Below the pieces are notes generated by a model. The model was not told where the DNA came from, did not search any database, and saw nothing but the letters and a program-made list of their open reading frames with translations. Positions 44,085-54,065 of a DNA stretch of 64,000 nucleotides are shown one piece after another. Every line of letters starts with the position of its first letter. Within the stretch, counting starts at the first letter, position 1. The translations under genes were made by a program, and so were the position numbers. Source of the stretch: Alphaproteobacteria bacterium (GTDB lineage: Bacteria > Pseudomonadota > Alphaproteobacteria > RF32 > CAG-239); NCBI GenBank assembly GCA_017635595.1, contig JAGBLF010000004.1, positions 33,792-97,791 on the forward strand. Direction: 5' to 3'.

Positions 44085-45042
44085 AAAAAATTTAAAGATT
44101 GTTGTCATATTTATATTCATAATGTTTATTGCTCTAGGCGGTGTGCTGTGGTACCGCTATGTAACAAATACCGAAAGAATGCGCGGTCAATATACATTTA
44201 CGCGGGTGCGTCAGGAAATTAAAAATATCGGTAAAATTGTGATGACGACACCGCGTTCCGGAACGGTAACGGTTTATCGTGATCATGATGTCTGGCGATT
44301 TAAAGAAGCATCGGATTATTTTGTAAATATGAAAATGCTGTCTAATTTTTATACCATGATTAACGGCTCGGTTATTACTTCGGTGCAAAAAGCGCCTTCG
44401 GAGTTATTAAAAAAACATAATTTACTCGCGGCAGAGGAAAGCGATAACGGTGATGGAGAAGGAACCGAAGTTGCCGTTTATGATAATGACGGCCAGTTGC
44501 TTGATGATATTATTCTCGGTGATCGGGACAGCAATGATGAAACTTTTGTTTTTGCGCGTCCGAAAGGAAAAAATTATATCTATGTTGTCAGCAATATCGG
44601 ACGATTTTCCGGCGAAGCTCAAGCTTGGATACCGTATCCTTTGCTTCAGGTGTTAAATCAGCATATTGAAAGTATAGATGTTGACGGTGTCAGTCTTAAT
44701 CGTCAGCAGCTGACAAAATTAACGTATGATTCGATTCGTATCAGAAAAATGTTAGATTGTCTGGCTTTTCTTAATTATCAGGGAATCGCTAAAAAAGATG
44801 ATTTTTTTGCATCCGCGAAAGATGTTCGGCCTAAGCAAATTATATTCAATATGATCGGCGGACTTATATATGTGTTTCGCATTTACAGTGTCAATGGCGA
44901 TTATTGGTTGGGAATTGATTTGAAGACCGCTTCGTTAGCCCATAAAGAGATAGCCCCGTTTGTAGAAAATAATCAGAAATATTTTTCGGACTGGGTGTTC
45001 CAATTGTTTGATGATGAAGGCGAAATACTTTACGAAGAATGA
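44077..45042 (+). CDS. DUF4340-family protein, third part of the ABC-2/GldG module
   Basis: The 321 residues have one N-terminal anchor (IVVIFIFIMFIALGGVLWY) and a repeated beta-rich extracytoplasmic region. DUF4340 marks are KIVMTTPRSGTVTVYRDHDVWRFKE, FVNMKMLSNFYTMINGSVITSV, ILGDRDSNDETFVFARPKG and IGRFSGEAQAWI. It is coupled to the permease (8-base overlap) and followed by a terminator. The module is thought to move something outward or remodel the envelope; its substrate is unknown. Confidence 0.78.
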   Translation: MNKKNLKIVVIFIFIMFIALGGVLWYRYVTNTERMRGQYTFTRVRQEIKNIGKIVMTTPRSGTVTVYRDHDVWRFKEASDYFVNMKMLSNFYTMINGSVITSVQKAPSELLKKHNLLAAEESDNGDGEGTEVAVYDNDGQLLDDIILGDRDSNDETFVFARPKGKNYIYVVSNIGRFSGEAQAWIPYPLLQVLNQHIESIDVDGVSLNRQQLTKLTYDSIRIRKMLDCLAFLNYQGIAKKDDFFASAKDVRPKQIIFNMIGGLIYVFRIYSVNGDYWLGIDLKTASLAHKEIAPFVENNQKYFSDWVFQLFDDEGEILYEE

Positions 45043-45043
45043 T

Positions 45044-45077
45044 AAAAAAAGCTTCCTTTTTTCGGGAAGCTTTTTTT
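45044..45077. terminator. bidirectional intrinsic terminator
   Basis: Hairpin AAAGCTTCC-TTTTTTCG-GGAAGCTTT with A- and T-runs between the DUF4340 gene and the opposing ackA. Confidence 0.85.
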
Positions 45078-45090
45078 AAGAAATGACGGA

Positions 45091-46272
45091 TTAATGTGTC
45101 AAACGAACGGTATCTTTGGCAATCATTAATTCTTCATCGGTCGGAATGATGTAAACTTTTACTTTCGAATCCGGTGTTGAAATCATAATTGTTTCGCCGC
45201 GAACGCGATTGTTTTTCTCATCCAATTTAATGCCCAAGTAAGCCAGTTTTTCCATTAAAACTTGGCGCAACAGCCAGCCGTTTTCACCGACGCCGGCCGT
45301 AAATACGATGGCGTCAACACCTCCCAATACGGCAATATAGCTGCCGATGATTTTTAAGAGGGAGTGAACGTAGCAATAGGTTGCCAGAGTGCAACGTTCA
45401 TCGCCGGCGAGCATCCCGTTTTCAACGTCGCGGTTATCCGAAAAGCCCGATAAAGCCAACATACCGCTTTGCTTATTCATCATATCATTGACTTCGTCAA
45501 TGGACAGGCCGTCTTTTTTCATGATATAGAGCGGAATATACGGATCGATATCCCCGCAACGCGTACCCATAATCGTACCGGCCAGCGGTGTGAAGCCCAT
45601 AGATGTATCAACGCATTTACCATTTTCAACTGCTGAAATAGAGGCACCGTTGCCTAAGTGGCAAGTAATGATTTTCCCCTCTTTGCCGATTAATTTGGCG
45701 CATTCCTGTGCAACATATTTGTGTGATGTGCCGTGGAAACCATAACGACGAATTTTATTGCGTTTATATTGGTCTTCCGGCAACGGATACAAGTAGGCTT
45801 CCGGTTTCATGGTTTGATGGAATGAAGTGTCAAATACCACAACTTGCGGAACATTCGGCAAAACTTCCTTAACGGCTTTTAATCCGAGAACGTGTGCCGG
45901 ATTGTGTAATGGAGCCAAATCGGATAAGCCGGCAATTTGCTCGATAACTTCATCGGTAACCAAAACGGATTCCTTAAAGATATCGCCGCCTTGAACAATA
46001 CGGTGTCCGACAGCCGTAATTTCATCCATAGATTTTAATGCGCCGTTTAGTAATAAATCAAATACACCGCGAATCGCTTCGGAGTGTGTCGGCATTGAAA
46101 TATTGTGTTCTTGTTTCGGGTTGCTGCCGTATTGAATTTTTATAACCGAGTTCGGTTGACCGATACGTTCGGCAATACCCTTCGAGACAACAGTGTATTC
46201 TTCGCCTTCAACATTGTAAAGTTGAAATTTTAAGGATGAAGAACCGCAATTAATAACGAGAATTTTTTCCAT
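45091..46272 (-). CDS. ackA: acetate kinase
   Basis: AckA converts acetyl phosphate and ADP to acetate and ATP, the energy-yielding step of acetate fermentation. The 393 residues match the family length and show LVINCGSSSLKFQLY at the N-terminus, the VGHRIVQGG block, PLHNPAHVLGLKA, VVVFDTSFHQTM, CHLGNGASISAVENGKCVDTSMGFTPLAG-type segments and VFTAGVGENG near the end. It follows pta by 12 bases on the same strand. Confidence 0.96.
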   Translation of the reverse strand: MEKILVINCGSSSLKFQLYNVEGEEYTVVSKGIAERIGQPNSVIKIQYGSNPKQEHNISMPTHSEAIRGVFDLLLNGALKSMDEITAVGHRIVQGGDIFKESVLVTDEVIEQIAGLSDLAPLHNPAHVLGLKAVKEVLPNVPQVVVFDTSFHQTMKPEAYLYPLPEDQYKRNKIRRYGFHGTSHKYVAQECAKLIGKEGKIITCHLGNGASISAVENGKCVDTSMGFTPLAGTIMGTRCGDIDPYIPLYIMKKDGLSIDEVNDMMNKQSGMLALSGFSDNRDVENGMLAGDERCTLATYCYVHSLLKIIGSYIAVLGGVDAIVFTAGVGENGWLLRQVLMEKLAYLGIKLDEKNNRVRGETIMISTPDSKVKVYIIPTDEELMIAKDTVRLTH

Positions 46273-46284
46273 TTATTTTTTTCC

Positions 46285-47289
46285 TTATTTTGTAGCTTGT
46301 AAACAGGTGATGGCAATTGCGCCGACAACATCTTCGGCAAAGCAACCGCGTGATAAATCATTAACCGGTGCGTTCAGACCTTGTAAAATCGGACCATAAG
46401 CTTCGCAACCGCCTAAGCGTTGCAACATTTTGTAGCAAATATTGCCGGCTTCCAAACTCGGGAAGATTAAAACGCGAGCTTTACCCGCAACTTCGCTGTT
46501 TGGTGCTTTTTTGGCGGCCACAACCGAATCCAGAGCCGCATCGGCTTGTAATTCACCATCAAGCTTGATACCGAGATTTTTGTATTCATCGGTTTTTAAG
46601 GCTTCCAAAGCCAGGTTTGTGGCGCGTTGAACTTTTTCAACTTCATCGCCTTTGCCGGAACCTTTGGTTGAGAATGAGAGCATGGCAACATTCGGTTCAA
46701 TGCCGAATTGAATAGCCGTCTCGGCGGCATCCAAAGCAATATCAGCTAATTCTTGGTCAGTCGGGTTAATAATAATGCCGCAATCTGAAAAAATGTAAGG
46801 CACATTGTTTGACAGCATAATGAAGAACGATGATGCACTGCGACCTTTTTTAGCCGACTTAATGATTTGCAAAGCCGGACGAACCGTGTCGGCGGTGGAG
46901 TGATTGGCACCCGATACCATACCGTCGGCATGACCGGATTTAATCATTAGGGTACCGAAATAGTTGTAATTCAGAGCTAATTTAGCGGCATCTTCTTCGG
47001 TTAAGCCTTTTTCTTTGCGTAAGTTGTACAACAATTCGGTATAGGCTTTTAAGTTGGCGGATCTTTCCGGTTCAATGATTTCGATACCGTCTAAATCCCA
47101 ATTATTTGCGGCATAGAAAGCTTTAATTTTTTCAATACTGCCCAAAATAACAATTTTGGCGGCTTTTTCGGAAGCAACGATATGGGCCGCTTCCAAAACG
47201 CGTTCATCTTCACCTTCAGGCAAAACAATGGTTTTAACGTCTTTTTTTGCTTTTTCAAGCAAGCTTAAAATATATTTGCTTTTTATCAT
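46285..47289 (-). CDS. pta: phosphate acetyltransferase, short form
   Basis: Pta exchanges CoA of acetyl-CoA for phosphate, giving acetyl phosphate for AckA. The 334 residues are the single-domain (EutD-like) type without the N-terminal regulatory region of E. coli Pta (714 residues). Markers are TIVLPEGEDERVLEAAHIV, VSGANHSTADTVRPALQIIK, FSDCGIIINPTDQELADIA and AMLSFSTKGSGKGDEVEKV, with VLIFPSLEAGNICYKMLQRLGG near the end. It heads the pta-ackA operon and diverges from the DUF2066 gene. Confidence 0.95.
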   Translation of the reverse strand: MIKSKYILSLLEKAKKDVKTIVLPEGEDERVLEAAHIVASEKAAKIVILGSIEKIKAFYAANNWDLDGIEIIEPERSANLKAYTELLYNLRKEKGLTEEDAAKLALNYNYFGTLMIKSGHADGMVSGANHSTADTVRPALQIIKSAKKGRSASSFFIMLSNNVPYIFSDCGIIINPTDQELADIALDAAETAIQFGIEPNVAMLSFSTKGSGKGDEVEKVQRATNLALEALKTDEYKNLGIKLDGELQADAALDSVVAAKKAPNSEVAGKARVLIFPSLEAGNICYKMLQRLGGCEAYGPILQGLNAPVNDLSRGCFAEDVVGAIAITCLQATK

Positions 47290-47429
47290 TATACGATCCC
47301 TTGTAGAAATTATTTCAGATAATATTTGCCACTAATAAACAACGGATAAGCGAAAAAGTCCATAAAAAGTTTTGATTTTTATACTGATTTGTAATATTGT
47401 GGAAAAAATTAAGAAAGAGAGGTTTCTTT

Positions 47430-48464
47430 ATGAGATATTTTTGGCTGTTTTTTGCAGGACTTTTAATCAGTATGCCGGCATGGGCAAAAATAGAATACTC
47501 GGCAACTGTTCCGGTTGATGTCGATGCCGAAAATTCGGTCGTCGCCAAAGAACATGCAATGCTCGAGGCTCAGCGTAAGGCTTTTTTACAAATAGCCGGC
47601 CAACTGACAAGTGAAGAAAATGTGCAAAAGTTAAATGAACTGACGGATGATGCCATTGCTTATTTTGTGCAATCGGTCGGTGTTGCCGATGAAAAAGCCG
47701 GCGGGACGAAATATATCGCCAATTTAACTGTTCAGGTCAAAGAAGATTTGCTTAAAGATTATTTGGCTGAAAACGAAATGATTCAATCCGACAGTATCGA
47801 TTTGGTTGTTGTTCCGGTTTTGCAGGATAGACCGGACGGATACCCGTTACTGTGGGAAGAGAATAACGATTGGCTGCACAGTTGGCGATCTAAGGGACAA
47901 ATTAAGTTCGGTACCATGGGTATGCGCGCCTTAAATGATAATTATCGGAATATAGACGGATTAAATGCGCAAGGTGCTTTGTATATGGAAGCGGATGTTT
48001 ATACCAAAATCGCCGAGATGAGCGGTTCGGAAAACGTATATGTAATCTATGCCGAAAAGCAACAAAACGGGGATTTGAAAGTGACGATTAAATCCGTAAA
48101 AACAAAAGCGGAAGATTCTTTTACCGTTGCCGCCGGTGCTGATATCGATTTGTACGAAGAAGCCATTAAAAAAAGCGTGATGTTTATTTCGAATATGCAA
48201 CGCGAGGCCAAAAATGCCGATGACGTCGCGGCTGTCAATAACATCAATGCCGTTTATGCTTATCAGGATATGAAAGATTGGCTTAACAAGAGTAAATCAA
48301 TCAGTGATTTGCCGCAGGTTGAGGGTATAGATACCAAAAGCTTCGGCGGCGGTAAAGTGAATTTTACCATAAGGTATACGGGTAATTTGGATGATTTGTG
48401 GACTGCTTTGCAAGAAATAGGGCTCAGCCATGAAGTTGCCGGTAATTATTTTATCATAAGGTAG
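47430..48464 (+). CDS. DUF2066 exported protein
   Basis: The 344 residues start with a signal peptide (MRYFWLFFAGLLISMPAWA, then KIEYS) and match DUF2066, an alphaproteobacterial and gammaproteobacterial family of unknown function often next to an AI-2E-type exporter. Visible blocks are AMLEAQRKAFLQIAGQL, YFVQSVGVADEKAGGTKYIANLTVQVKEDLL, VVVPVLQDRPDGYPLLWEENNDW and the late NFTIRYTGNLDDLWTALQEIG. The ATG at 47430 has AGAGAGG upstream; the longer in-frame TTG at 47397 lacks support. The exporter gene starts 4 bases after the stop. Confidence 0.78.
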   Translation: MRYFWLFFAGLLISMPAWAKIEYSATVPVDVDAENSVVAKEHAMLEAQRKAFLQIAGQLTSEENVQKLNELTDDAIAYFVQSVGVADEKAGGTKYIANLTVQVKEDLLKDYLAENEMIQSDSIDLVVVPVLQDRPDGYPLLWEENNDWLHSWRSKGQIKFGTMGMRALNDNYRNIDGLNAQGALYMEADVYTKIAEMSGSENVYVIYAEKQQNGDLKVTIKSVKTKAEDSFTVAAGADIDLYEEAIKKSVMFISNMQREAKNADDVAAVNNINAVYAYQDMKDWLNKSKSISDLPQVEGIDTKSFGGGKVNFTIRYTGNLDDLWTALQEIGLSHEVAGNYFIIR

Positions 48465-48468
48465 AGAA

Positions 48469-49539
48469 ATGAATAAACAGAGCATAAATAATCAGCGCTA
48501 TATTCTTATTTTTGGCGTATTCCTACTGACGGGCGTTTTAATGTATATGTTGCGTTCGGTGCTGCTGCCGTTTGTTGTCGGCATTTTGGTAGCATATTTT
48601 TTGGATCCGCTCGTTAACAGACTGACATTCAACGGAAAAGTTTCACGTTCTTTGGCATCTATCGGGATTTTGATATTGTTTTTGTTGATTTTACTGCCGA
48701 TTTTGGTCTTTTTGGGCGGAATTGCTTTTTCGCAGGTCAGTGATTTTGTGGTAAATTTACCGGAGTACATCAATACGTTTAAAGGTAAATTTTTAGAGCT
48801 TTTCCAAAAGACACAAGAATATTTTCCGGCACTGGCATCGGCCGATATTGAAAAAGCATGGCAAGGCAATGTCGGTGATTCGTTAAAGCCGTTTGCGGTT
48901 GTTGTTCGCAAAATTATTTCAAACGGTTTTGCCTTTATTAACGTGATTTCGCTGTTGTTGATTTCGCCGGTGGTTGCTTTTTATATGCTGCGTGATTGGC
49001 ACGAATTTACCCGCAAAATTTTGGATTTAGTCCCTAAAAAACACAGTAAAGCCGTTAAAGACGGCGTTAAGGAAATAAACCGTATTATTTCGGGATACTT
49101 GCGCGGTCAGTTTTTGGTGTGTGTCGCGCTCGGTACGTTTTACTCTTGCGGCTTATGGCTGGTTAATTTGCACTTAGGTGTTCTGGTCGGGTTTTTGGCC
49201 GGTATGATATCATTTATTCCGTATGTCGGCTCCATTTCCGGATTTTTGATGGCGATGGTTTTGGTGGTGACACAATACGGCACGATGGCTAAAATTATTG
49301 AAGTTGTCGTCGTGTTCGGTTTAGGACAATTTTTGGAAGGCAATTTCTTAACACCGAAATTGGTGGGTGAAAATATCGGTTTACATCCGGTATGGGTTAT
49401 GTTTGCCTTGCTTGCCGGCGGTGTATTGCTCGGTCTGTTGGGTATGATTATTGCCGTACCGGTTGCCGCCTGTATAGGTGTTTTGTTAAGATATCTGATT
49501 AATAACTATAAAAAGAGCGCCATTTACTTGGAAAAGTAA
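48469..49539 (+). CDS. AI-2E/PerM-family membrane transporter
   Basis: The 356 residues have about eight membrane helices and match the AI-2E/PerM family, whose members range from autoinducer exporters to Na+/H+ antiporters. Family marks are LPFVVGILVAYFLDPLVNRL near the start, LISPVVAFYMLRDW in the middle, INRIISGYLRGQFLVCVALG, and the repeated glycine-rich helices near the end (FIPYVGSISGFL, NFLTPKLVGENIGLHPVWVMFALLAGG). It is paired with the DUF2066 gene. The substrate cannot be told. Confidence 0.85.
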   Translation: MNKQSINNQRYILIFGVFLLTGVLMYMLRSVLLPFVVGILVAYFLDPLVNRLTFNGKVSRSLASIGILILFLLILLPILVFLGGIAFSQVSDFVVNLPEYINTFKGKFLELFQKTQEYFPALASADIEKAWQGNVGDSLKPFAVVVRKIISNGFAFINVISLLLISPVVAFYMLRDWHEFTRKILDLVPKKHSKAVKDGVKEINRIISGYLRGQFLVCVALGTFYSCGLWLVNLHLGVLVGFLAGMISFIPYVGSISGFLMAMVLVVTQYGTMAKIIEVVVVFGLGQFLEGNFLTPKLVGENIGLHPVWVMFALLAGGVLLGLLGMIIAVPVAACIGVLLRYLINNYKKSAIYLEK

Positions 49540-49541
49540 AC

Positions 49542-50342
49542 TTAATATTCGTGCTTGTCGGTGCGATATTTTTCCATATAGCGCTGGCGGTTCGCTTCAG
49601 TGTTTCCTTGCGGCGTATGCAAAAAAGCATTATCGGCTTTGCGCTGAAAATTAAAAGCTTGGGCAGAATAGTATTCGATATCATCCTGTCTGTAACCGGC
49701 ATGTCGGCAGATATCAACAGCCCAATTGCAATAGTCACGCTTGTGTTCATTCGCTTTAACAAATCCGAAATGTTTTTCGCGGATTAAATCGATAGCTTCA
49801 TCTATTAAAGAAAGCTTTTTATCCGTCGGTGTTTCTTCGGCTTCAATGAAAAAGTCTATTCTTGCCAATTCTTTTTCGATTTCTTCTCTTTCGGCTTTAT
49901 TTTGTGCGGTCAAGACACTTTTGCGGTAGGTGTGCGCCGTTTTTGCGTAAGGAAATGTTTTTTTATTGCTCGGTGAAAGCTTTTGATAAATTTCGTACAT
50001 AACCGCACCGTATTTTTGAAAATCGGCGTTGCGGCTGTGCATAAAGGTTAATTGTGCCAAATCTAAGAGTTTATCCTGCTCTTTTTTGTTTGTCAGTTCA
50101 ACACGCAATTTCATGGTTTCGCAATAAGCATTGTGTGAACGCGGATAAATGCGGTCCATTTCCCATAAAACCCGATCAAGCGCTTCGGCTTTTTTATCTT
50201 TACCGACAAAGGCATCAGTGATTTCAAATTGTCTTTGTTCAAGCAATGACCATGCCTCATCGGCTCCTTCCGGAATTTCGGAAATGATTTTGTTGAATTC
50301 TTTACTGCGAATATCGAAACGCATTTCCTCTAAATCTGCCAT
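49542..50342 (-). CDS. helical soluble protein, unknown
   Basis: I do not recognise this 266-residue protein. It has no signal peptide or membrane segment and is almost entirely predicted helix, with charged repeats reminiscent of TPR/HAT-type scaffolds (DEAWSLLEQRQFEITDAF, DRVLWEMDRIYPRSHNAYCETMKLR, LLDLAQLTFMHSRNADFQKYG). Each unit is about 35-45 residues. AAGGA lies 7 bases before the ATG at 50342. It starts 14 bases after the GNAT gene's end on the same strand, so the two may be cotranscribed. Confidence 0.55.
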   Translation of the reverse strand: MADLEEMRFDIRSKEFNKIISEIPEGADEAWSLLEQRQFEITDAFVGKDKKAEALDRVLWEMDRIYPRSHNAYCETMKLRVELTNKKEQDKLLDLAQLTFMHSRNADFQKYGAVMYEIYQKLSPSNKKTFPYAKTAHTYRKSVLTAQNKAEREEIEKELARIDFFIEAEETPTDKKLSLIDEAIDLIREKHFGFVKANEHKRDYCNWAVDICRHAGYRQDDIEYYSAQAFNFQRKADNAFLHTPQGNTEANRQRYMEKYRTDKHEY

Positions 50343-50356
50343 TGCTTTTTCCTTTG

Positions 50357-50794
50357 CTACAAGTTTTTCACCATCTTTAAGAAGGTTATACCTTGTTCTT
50401 CAAAAACATCGCCTTCAGGGTGATAGCCCATTTTTTCATAAAAGTCGACGACAAACAGCATGGCGTGCATAACGATTTTGGTATATCCGGCTTCTTTAGC
50501 GCGTTTTTCAGCATACTTTACCAATTCGCGACCGATACCCTCGCCTTGATAAATGGTATCCACCGCAACCTGCATTAAACGGATGGTATCATCATCGACC
50601 GGTGCTAAAATTAATCCGCCGACAAGTTTATTATCAAGCATTTCGACGCAACCGACGTGCAGATAATTAGCCTCTTCCGGACGGAAAGAATCCAAAAATT
50701 TTAAGCCGAGCGGTTTTAAAAGTATTTTGTAACGCAATTCAACCAACTCGTTGTAGCGAGATGAGCCGAATTCTATATCAATCATTTTACGCAT
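50357..50794 (-). CDS. GNAT-family N-acetyltransferase
   Basis: The 145 residues match the GNAT fold: acetyl-CoA-binding motif A reads MQVAVDTIYQGEGIGRELVKYAEKRAKEAGY (Q-x-x-G-x-G/A pattern QGEGIG). The preceding strand VGGLILAPVDDDTIRLM and the following VMHAMLFVVDFYEKMGYHPEGDVFEEQGI are in the usual order. Closest in style to ElaA/small GNATs of about 150 residues. The substrate is unknown. AAGGAGA lies 8 bases before the ATG at 50794. Confidence 0.82.
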   Translation of the reverse strand: MRKMIDIEFGSSRYNELVELRYKILLKPLGLKFLDSFRPEEANYLHVGCVEMLDNKLVGGLILAPVDDDTIRLMQVAVDTIYQGEGIGRELVKYAEKRAKEAGYTKIVMHAMLFVVDFYEKMGYHPEGDVFEEQGITFLKMVKNL

Positions 50795-50900
50795 AACATC
50801 GTCTCCTTTGAAATCATTAAAACATATTTTTGAATGTTTGACAATAATTATTGATTAAAACAAAAAAATAAATTATGTTTGAGCAAAATCAGGAGGAATT

Positions 50901-52703
50901 ATGCACGATTTAAGTTTAATCCGAAATTTTGCGATTATTGCACATATAGACCACGGAAAATCTACCATTGCCGACCGCATTATCGAATATTGCGGCGGTT
51001 TGCAACAGCGTGAGATGACCGAACAAGTCTTGGATTCAATGGATATCGAGCGTGAGCGCGGTATTACCATTAAGGCGCAAACCGTGCGTTTAAATTATAA
51101 AGCTAAAGACGGTAAAACTTATCAGCTTAATTTAATCGATACACCGGGACATGTCGATTTTACTTATGAAGTGTCGCGCTCATTAGCCTCGTGCGAGGGT
51201 TCGGTTTTAGTGGTGGATGCCACACAGGGCGTTGAAGCGCAAACTCTTGCCAATGTATATTTGGCTTTGGATAATGATCATGAAATCGTGCCAGCCTTGA
51301 ATAAAATCGACTTGCCGTCTGCCGATGTCGCACGTGTTAAACAGCAGATTGAAGATGTTATCGGTTTAGATACGTCGAACGCGGTGGAAGTTTCCGGTAA
51401 AACCGGTTTCGGTATAGAGGATTTGCTTGAAGCGGTGGTAAAATATCTGCCGGCGCCGACGGGCGATGAAACAAAACCGACCAAAGCACTGTTAATCGAC
51501 AGTTGGTATGATTCTTACTTGGGCGTGGTTATTTTGGTGCGCGCCAAAGACGGTATTTTGCGCAAAAAACAAAATATTCGCATGATGTCTAACGGCATGG
51601 ATTACGTTATTGACAGGATCGGCGTGTTTACCCCTAAAATGAAAGATGTTGAGGCCCTTTATCCGGGCGAAGTCGGTTTTATTACCGCCAGTATTAAGAG
51701 CTTGGACGATTGCCGTATCGGTGATACGATAACCGATAACAAACAGCCGTGTTCCGAAGCGCTACCGGGTTTCAAACCGTCGGTTTCGGTGGTGTTTTGC
51801 TCGATTTTTCCGGTCGACAGCAGTCAGTATGATGCCTTGAAAGAAGCGTTGGCAAAACTCAAACTCAATGATGCCAGTATTGAATATCAGCCGGAAAATT
51901 CCGGTGCACTCGGGTTGGGTTTCAGATGCGGCTTTTTAGGCTTGCTGCACATGGAAATTATTCAAGAACGAATCGGGCGAGAGTTTGACTTGGATATTAT
52001 TACGACAGCGCCGTCGGTTGCGTATAAACTCTATATGACCAACGGCAGTGAATCCACGCTTGATAATCCGGCCGATATGCCGGATCCGTCAACCATTAAA
52101 TTGATAGAAGAACCGATGGTGCGGGCAACCATTATGGTGCCGGATGAATATTTAGGCTCGATTTTGAAGCTGTGTACCGAACGTCGCGGCTCGCAAGAAG
52201 ATTTGACCTATGTCGGTAATCGGGCTATGGTTGTTTACAAAATTCCGTTAAGTGAAATCGTGTTTGATTTTTATGATCGCCTGAAATCTATCAGCAGCGG
52301 TTATGCCAGCTTTAATTACGAACTTATCGGTTATGCCCCGGCCGATTTGGTGAAGGTACAGATTTTAATTAATGAAGAACCGGTCGATGCTTTGGCTTTT
52401 TTATGTAACAGAACCGAGGCCGAAGCGCGCGGCAGACAAATTTGCGGTCGTTTAAAAGATTTAATCCCGAGGCATTTATTTAAAATTCCGCTACAAGCTT
52501 CTATCGGCGGGCGCATTGTCGCTCGCGAAACCATTTCACCGATGCGTAAAGACGTGACGGCAAAATGTTATGGCGGTGATGTGACGCGTAAACGTAAACT
52601 TTTGGATAACCAAAAGAAGGGTAAACAGCGTATGCGTCAATTCGGTAAAGTTGAAGTGCCGCAATCAGCATTCATCGAAGCTTTAAGAATCGGTGATAAT
52701 TAA
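50901..52703 (+). CDS. lepA: elongation factor 4
   Basis: EF-4 is a ribosomal GTPase that back-translocates or remodels stalled ribosomes. The 600 residues are standard length. The G-domain motifs are AHIDHGKST (G1), DTPGHVDF (G3), and NKIDLPSA (G4). The EF-G-like domains and the LepA-specific C-terminus follow ([34 protein letters not shown]). The ATG at 50901 has AGGAGG just upstream. Its stop overlaps the first secreted-protein gene of the 52.7-58 kb array by 4 bases, convergently. Confidence 0.97.
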   Translation: MHDLSLIRNFAIIAHIDHGKSTIADRIIEYCGGLQQREMTEQVLDSMDIERERGITIKAQTVRLNYKAKDGKTYQLNLIDTPGHVDFTYEVSRSLASCEGSVLVVDATQGVEAQTLANVYLALDNDHEIVPALNKIDLPSADVARVKQQIEDVIGLDTSNAVEVSGKTGFGIEDLLEAVVKYLPAPTGDETKPTKALLIDSWYDSYLGVVILVRAKDGILRKKQNIRMMSNGMDYVIDRIGVFTPKMKDVEALYPGEVGFITASIKSLDDCRIGDTITDNKQPCSEALPGFKPSVSVVFCSIFPVDSSQYDALKEALAKLKLNDASIEYQPENSGALGLGFRCGFLGLLHMEIIQERIGREFDLDIITTAPSVAYKLYMTNGSESTLDNPADMPDPSTIKLIEEPMVRATIMVPDEYLGSILKLCTERRGSQEDLTYVGNRAMVVYKIPLSEIVFDFYDRLKSISSGYASFNYELIGYAPADLVKVQILINEEPVDALAFLCNRTEAEARGRQICGRLKDLIPRHLFKIPLQASIGGRIVARETISPMRKDVTAKCYGGDVTRKRKLLDNQKKGKQRMRQFGKVEVPQSAFIEALRIGDN

Positions 52704-53287
52704 TCCAAAGTGTGTTCTTTATCCACAAAGTTGGCGATAACGCTGTCTAAGCGCGGATTTTTGTATGATTTTCCTTCATTAATTGTCGCGGTGTCTTTGA
52801 AATAGTCGGTAAAAATAATTTGGAACGGATCATTGTTGTTTACGGTAGGTTCCGGTTGCGGATTTTGCAGGGGAACAATGTCAACAACATCGGTTTTTGT
52901 CGGATTCTGAACAAGTTTTTCCGGTGTCGGCAATGGTTGTTTCGGGGCGGCAGTCGGCCGGTTGATTTTAGCCGTCTGTTGAGTGCGCGTAAGAGACGCC
53001 GGTGCTTTAACAATCTTTTTAATAACACCGTTACCGGCGGTTGATGTTGAGTTTGCCGTTTTTTGAACATTAGTTTGATTCGGTCTTACTATTTTAGCCT
53101 TCGGTTGTGCGCTTGCCGGAGTTCCTACTTTTTGCACTTGCCGGTTGCGGTTTTGAGTTGTTTGTGACTGCATGGCATTTTGCGGCATAAAGAAATTCGG
53201 TTTTTTTACCGTTCTTTGCACTGTTTGTGCCGATACGGCGGATATGCCGCACAGCAAAATAAATAAAATTAAGATAATCTTTCTCAT
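52700..53287 (-). CDS. secreted partner protein B1 of the HEXXH array (low-complexity)
   Basis: The 195 residues have a signal peptide ([20 protein letters not shown], then Q), followed by KKPNFFMP at residues 28-35. The same position in B2 (54057-54944) has KKPSFFVP. The middle is a Pro/Thr/Gln/Lys-rich, probably disordered stretch, and the C-terminal 45 residues form a short helical end ([17 protein letters not shown]...[13 protein letters not shown]) that resembles the NPxL end of B2 and B3. It lacks the large central domain of those two. It diverges from A1 (53364) across a 76-base spacer with a TTAA-N7-TTAA site. Unlike B2 and B3 it has a leader with GAGG before the ATG. Confidence 0.6.
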   Translation of the reverse strand: MRKIILILFILLCGISAVSAQTVQRTVKKPNFFMPQNAMQSQTTQNRNRQVQKVGTPASAQPKAKIVRPNQTNVQKTANSTSTAGNGVIKKIVKAPASLTRTQQTAKINRPTAAPKQPLPTPEKLVQNPTKTDVVDIVPLQNPQPEPTVNNNDPFQIIFTDYFKDTATINEGKSYKNPRLDSVIANFVDKEHTLD

Positions 53288-53307
53288 ATCAACCTCTTTT
53301 TTGTTTC

Positions 53308-53357
53308 ATTATATATGTAAAATATTAACGCAGATTTAAGAAAAAATTTTTTATAAT
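53308..53357. promoter_or_regulatory. divergent promoter with CtrA-type site, B1/A1
   Basis: A perfect TTAA-N7-TTAA site (53325-53339) lies between two facing -10 boxes: TATAAT on the plus strand (53352-53357, 12 bases from the site) and TATAAT on the minus strand (53313-53308, 11 bases away). No good -35 box exists on either side, as expected when an activator such as CtrA occupies that place. The plus-strand start would fall at 53364, the A of A1's ATG. The minus-strand start would be near 53301, 14 bases before B1. The 34 bases 53324-53357 are identical to 54967-55000. Confidence 0.65.
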
Positions 53358-53363
53358 TAATAT

Positions 53364-54065
53364 ATGAAAAGAGGACTACGGACTATTTGGGTATTAATCG
53401 TTTTGCTATTGCCGATGGCAACGGCAAATGCTTCAGACGTGCCTGAATATATTATAAAGCAATGCCGGGAAAAAGCTCAAAATATGAAATTAACAACCGT
53501 AACATATAAGTTCGGCAAATTAATATTAGATAACGCAAAATCAACAGCTCAAGTTCGTAGAATGTGTCATTCCGAATCGGCTGCCGGTTGTTTTGTACAT
53601 ACGACGGCAAATTATAAATACGGTGTAACTAATACGGAAAAAATCAGTATCGGCAGATATACTTGCTTTGCCCCAAAACTGTATGTTAACTATTCTTGGA
53701 CTGATACATTTATTTATATGACAAAAGAATATAATCCGTGTCAAAGAAGAGTTGTATTGCGGCATGAATTGCAACACTTTACTATTTGGAAAACTGCACA
53801 AAATAATATTTTAATAGAAAGCAAGAGAGCATTGAAACAGTTAGCTTTGGACAATATAAGAATTGTACCTGCCAAAGATAATCTCGAACCTGCCGGCAGT
53901 GTTTTTGATACAATAGCACTCGTCGGGCAAAAGATAGGTGATATTAACAGAAAATGGAATAGTATTGCAAAAAGCAATAATGCCTTATTGGATCAGGTAG
54001 ACCATAATATGGAAACAGAAGTTAGTTACAGAGTTTGTATGCCGTATTCAGTAGAGTTATTGTAA
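53364..54065 (+). CDS. secreted HEXXH metallopeptidase-like protein A1
   Basis: The 233 residues have a signal peptide (MKRGLRTIWVLIVLLLPMA, cut after NA). All array A proteins share: a cysteine-led helix then a YGxL strand (here C34, YKFGKLIL), a GRYTC/CxxP block, FIYMTKEYNPCQRRVVL, and the zinc motif HELQH (134-138) in RHELQHF. The C-terminus resembles the others (VSYRVCM near the end). HEXXH with a preceding strand is the hallmark of zincin peptidases; a third ligand is not obvious. Cysteines suggest disulfides in the periplasm. There is no ribosome binding site: the predicted transcript begins on the ATG. It ends 9 bases into the convergent B2 gene. Not a family I can name. Confidence 0.65.
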   Translation: MKRGLRTIWVLIVLLLPMATANASDVPEYIIKQCREKAQNMKLTTVTYKFGKLILDNAKSTAQVRRMCHSESAAGCFVHTTANYKYGVTNTEKISIGRYTCFAPKLYVNYSWTDTFIYMTKEYNPCQRRVVLRHELQHFTIWKTAQNNILIESKRALKQLALDNIRIVPAKDNLEPAGSVFDTIALVGQKIGDINRKWNSIAKSNNALLDQVDHNMETEVSYRVCMPYSVELL

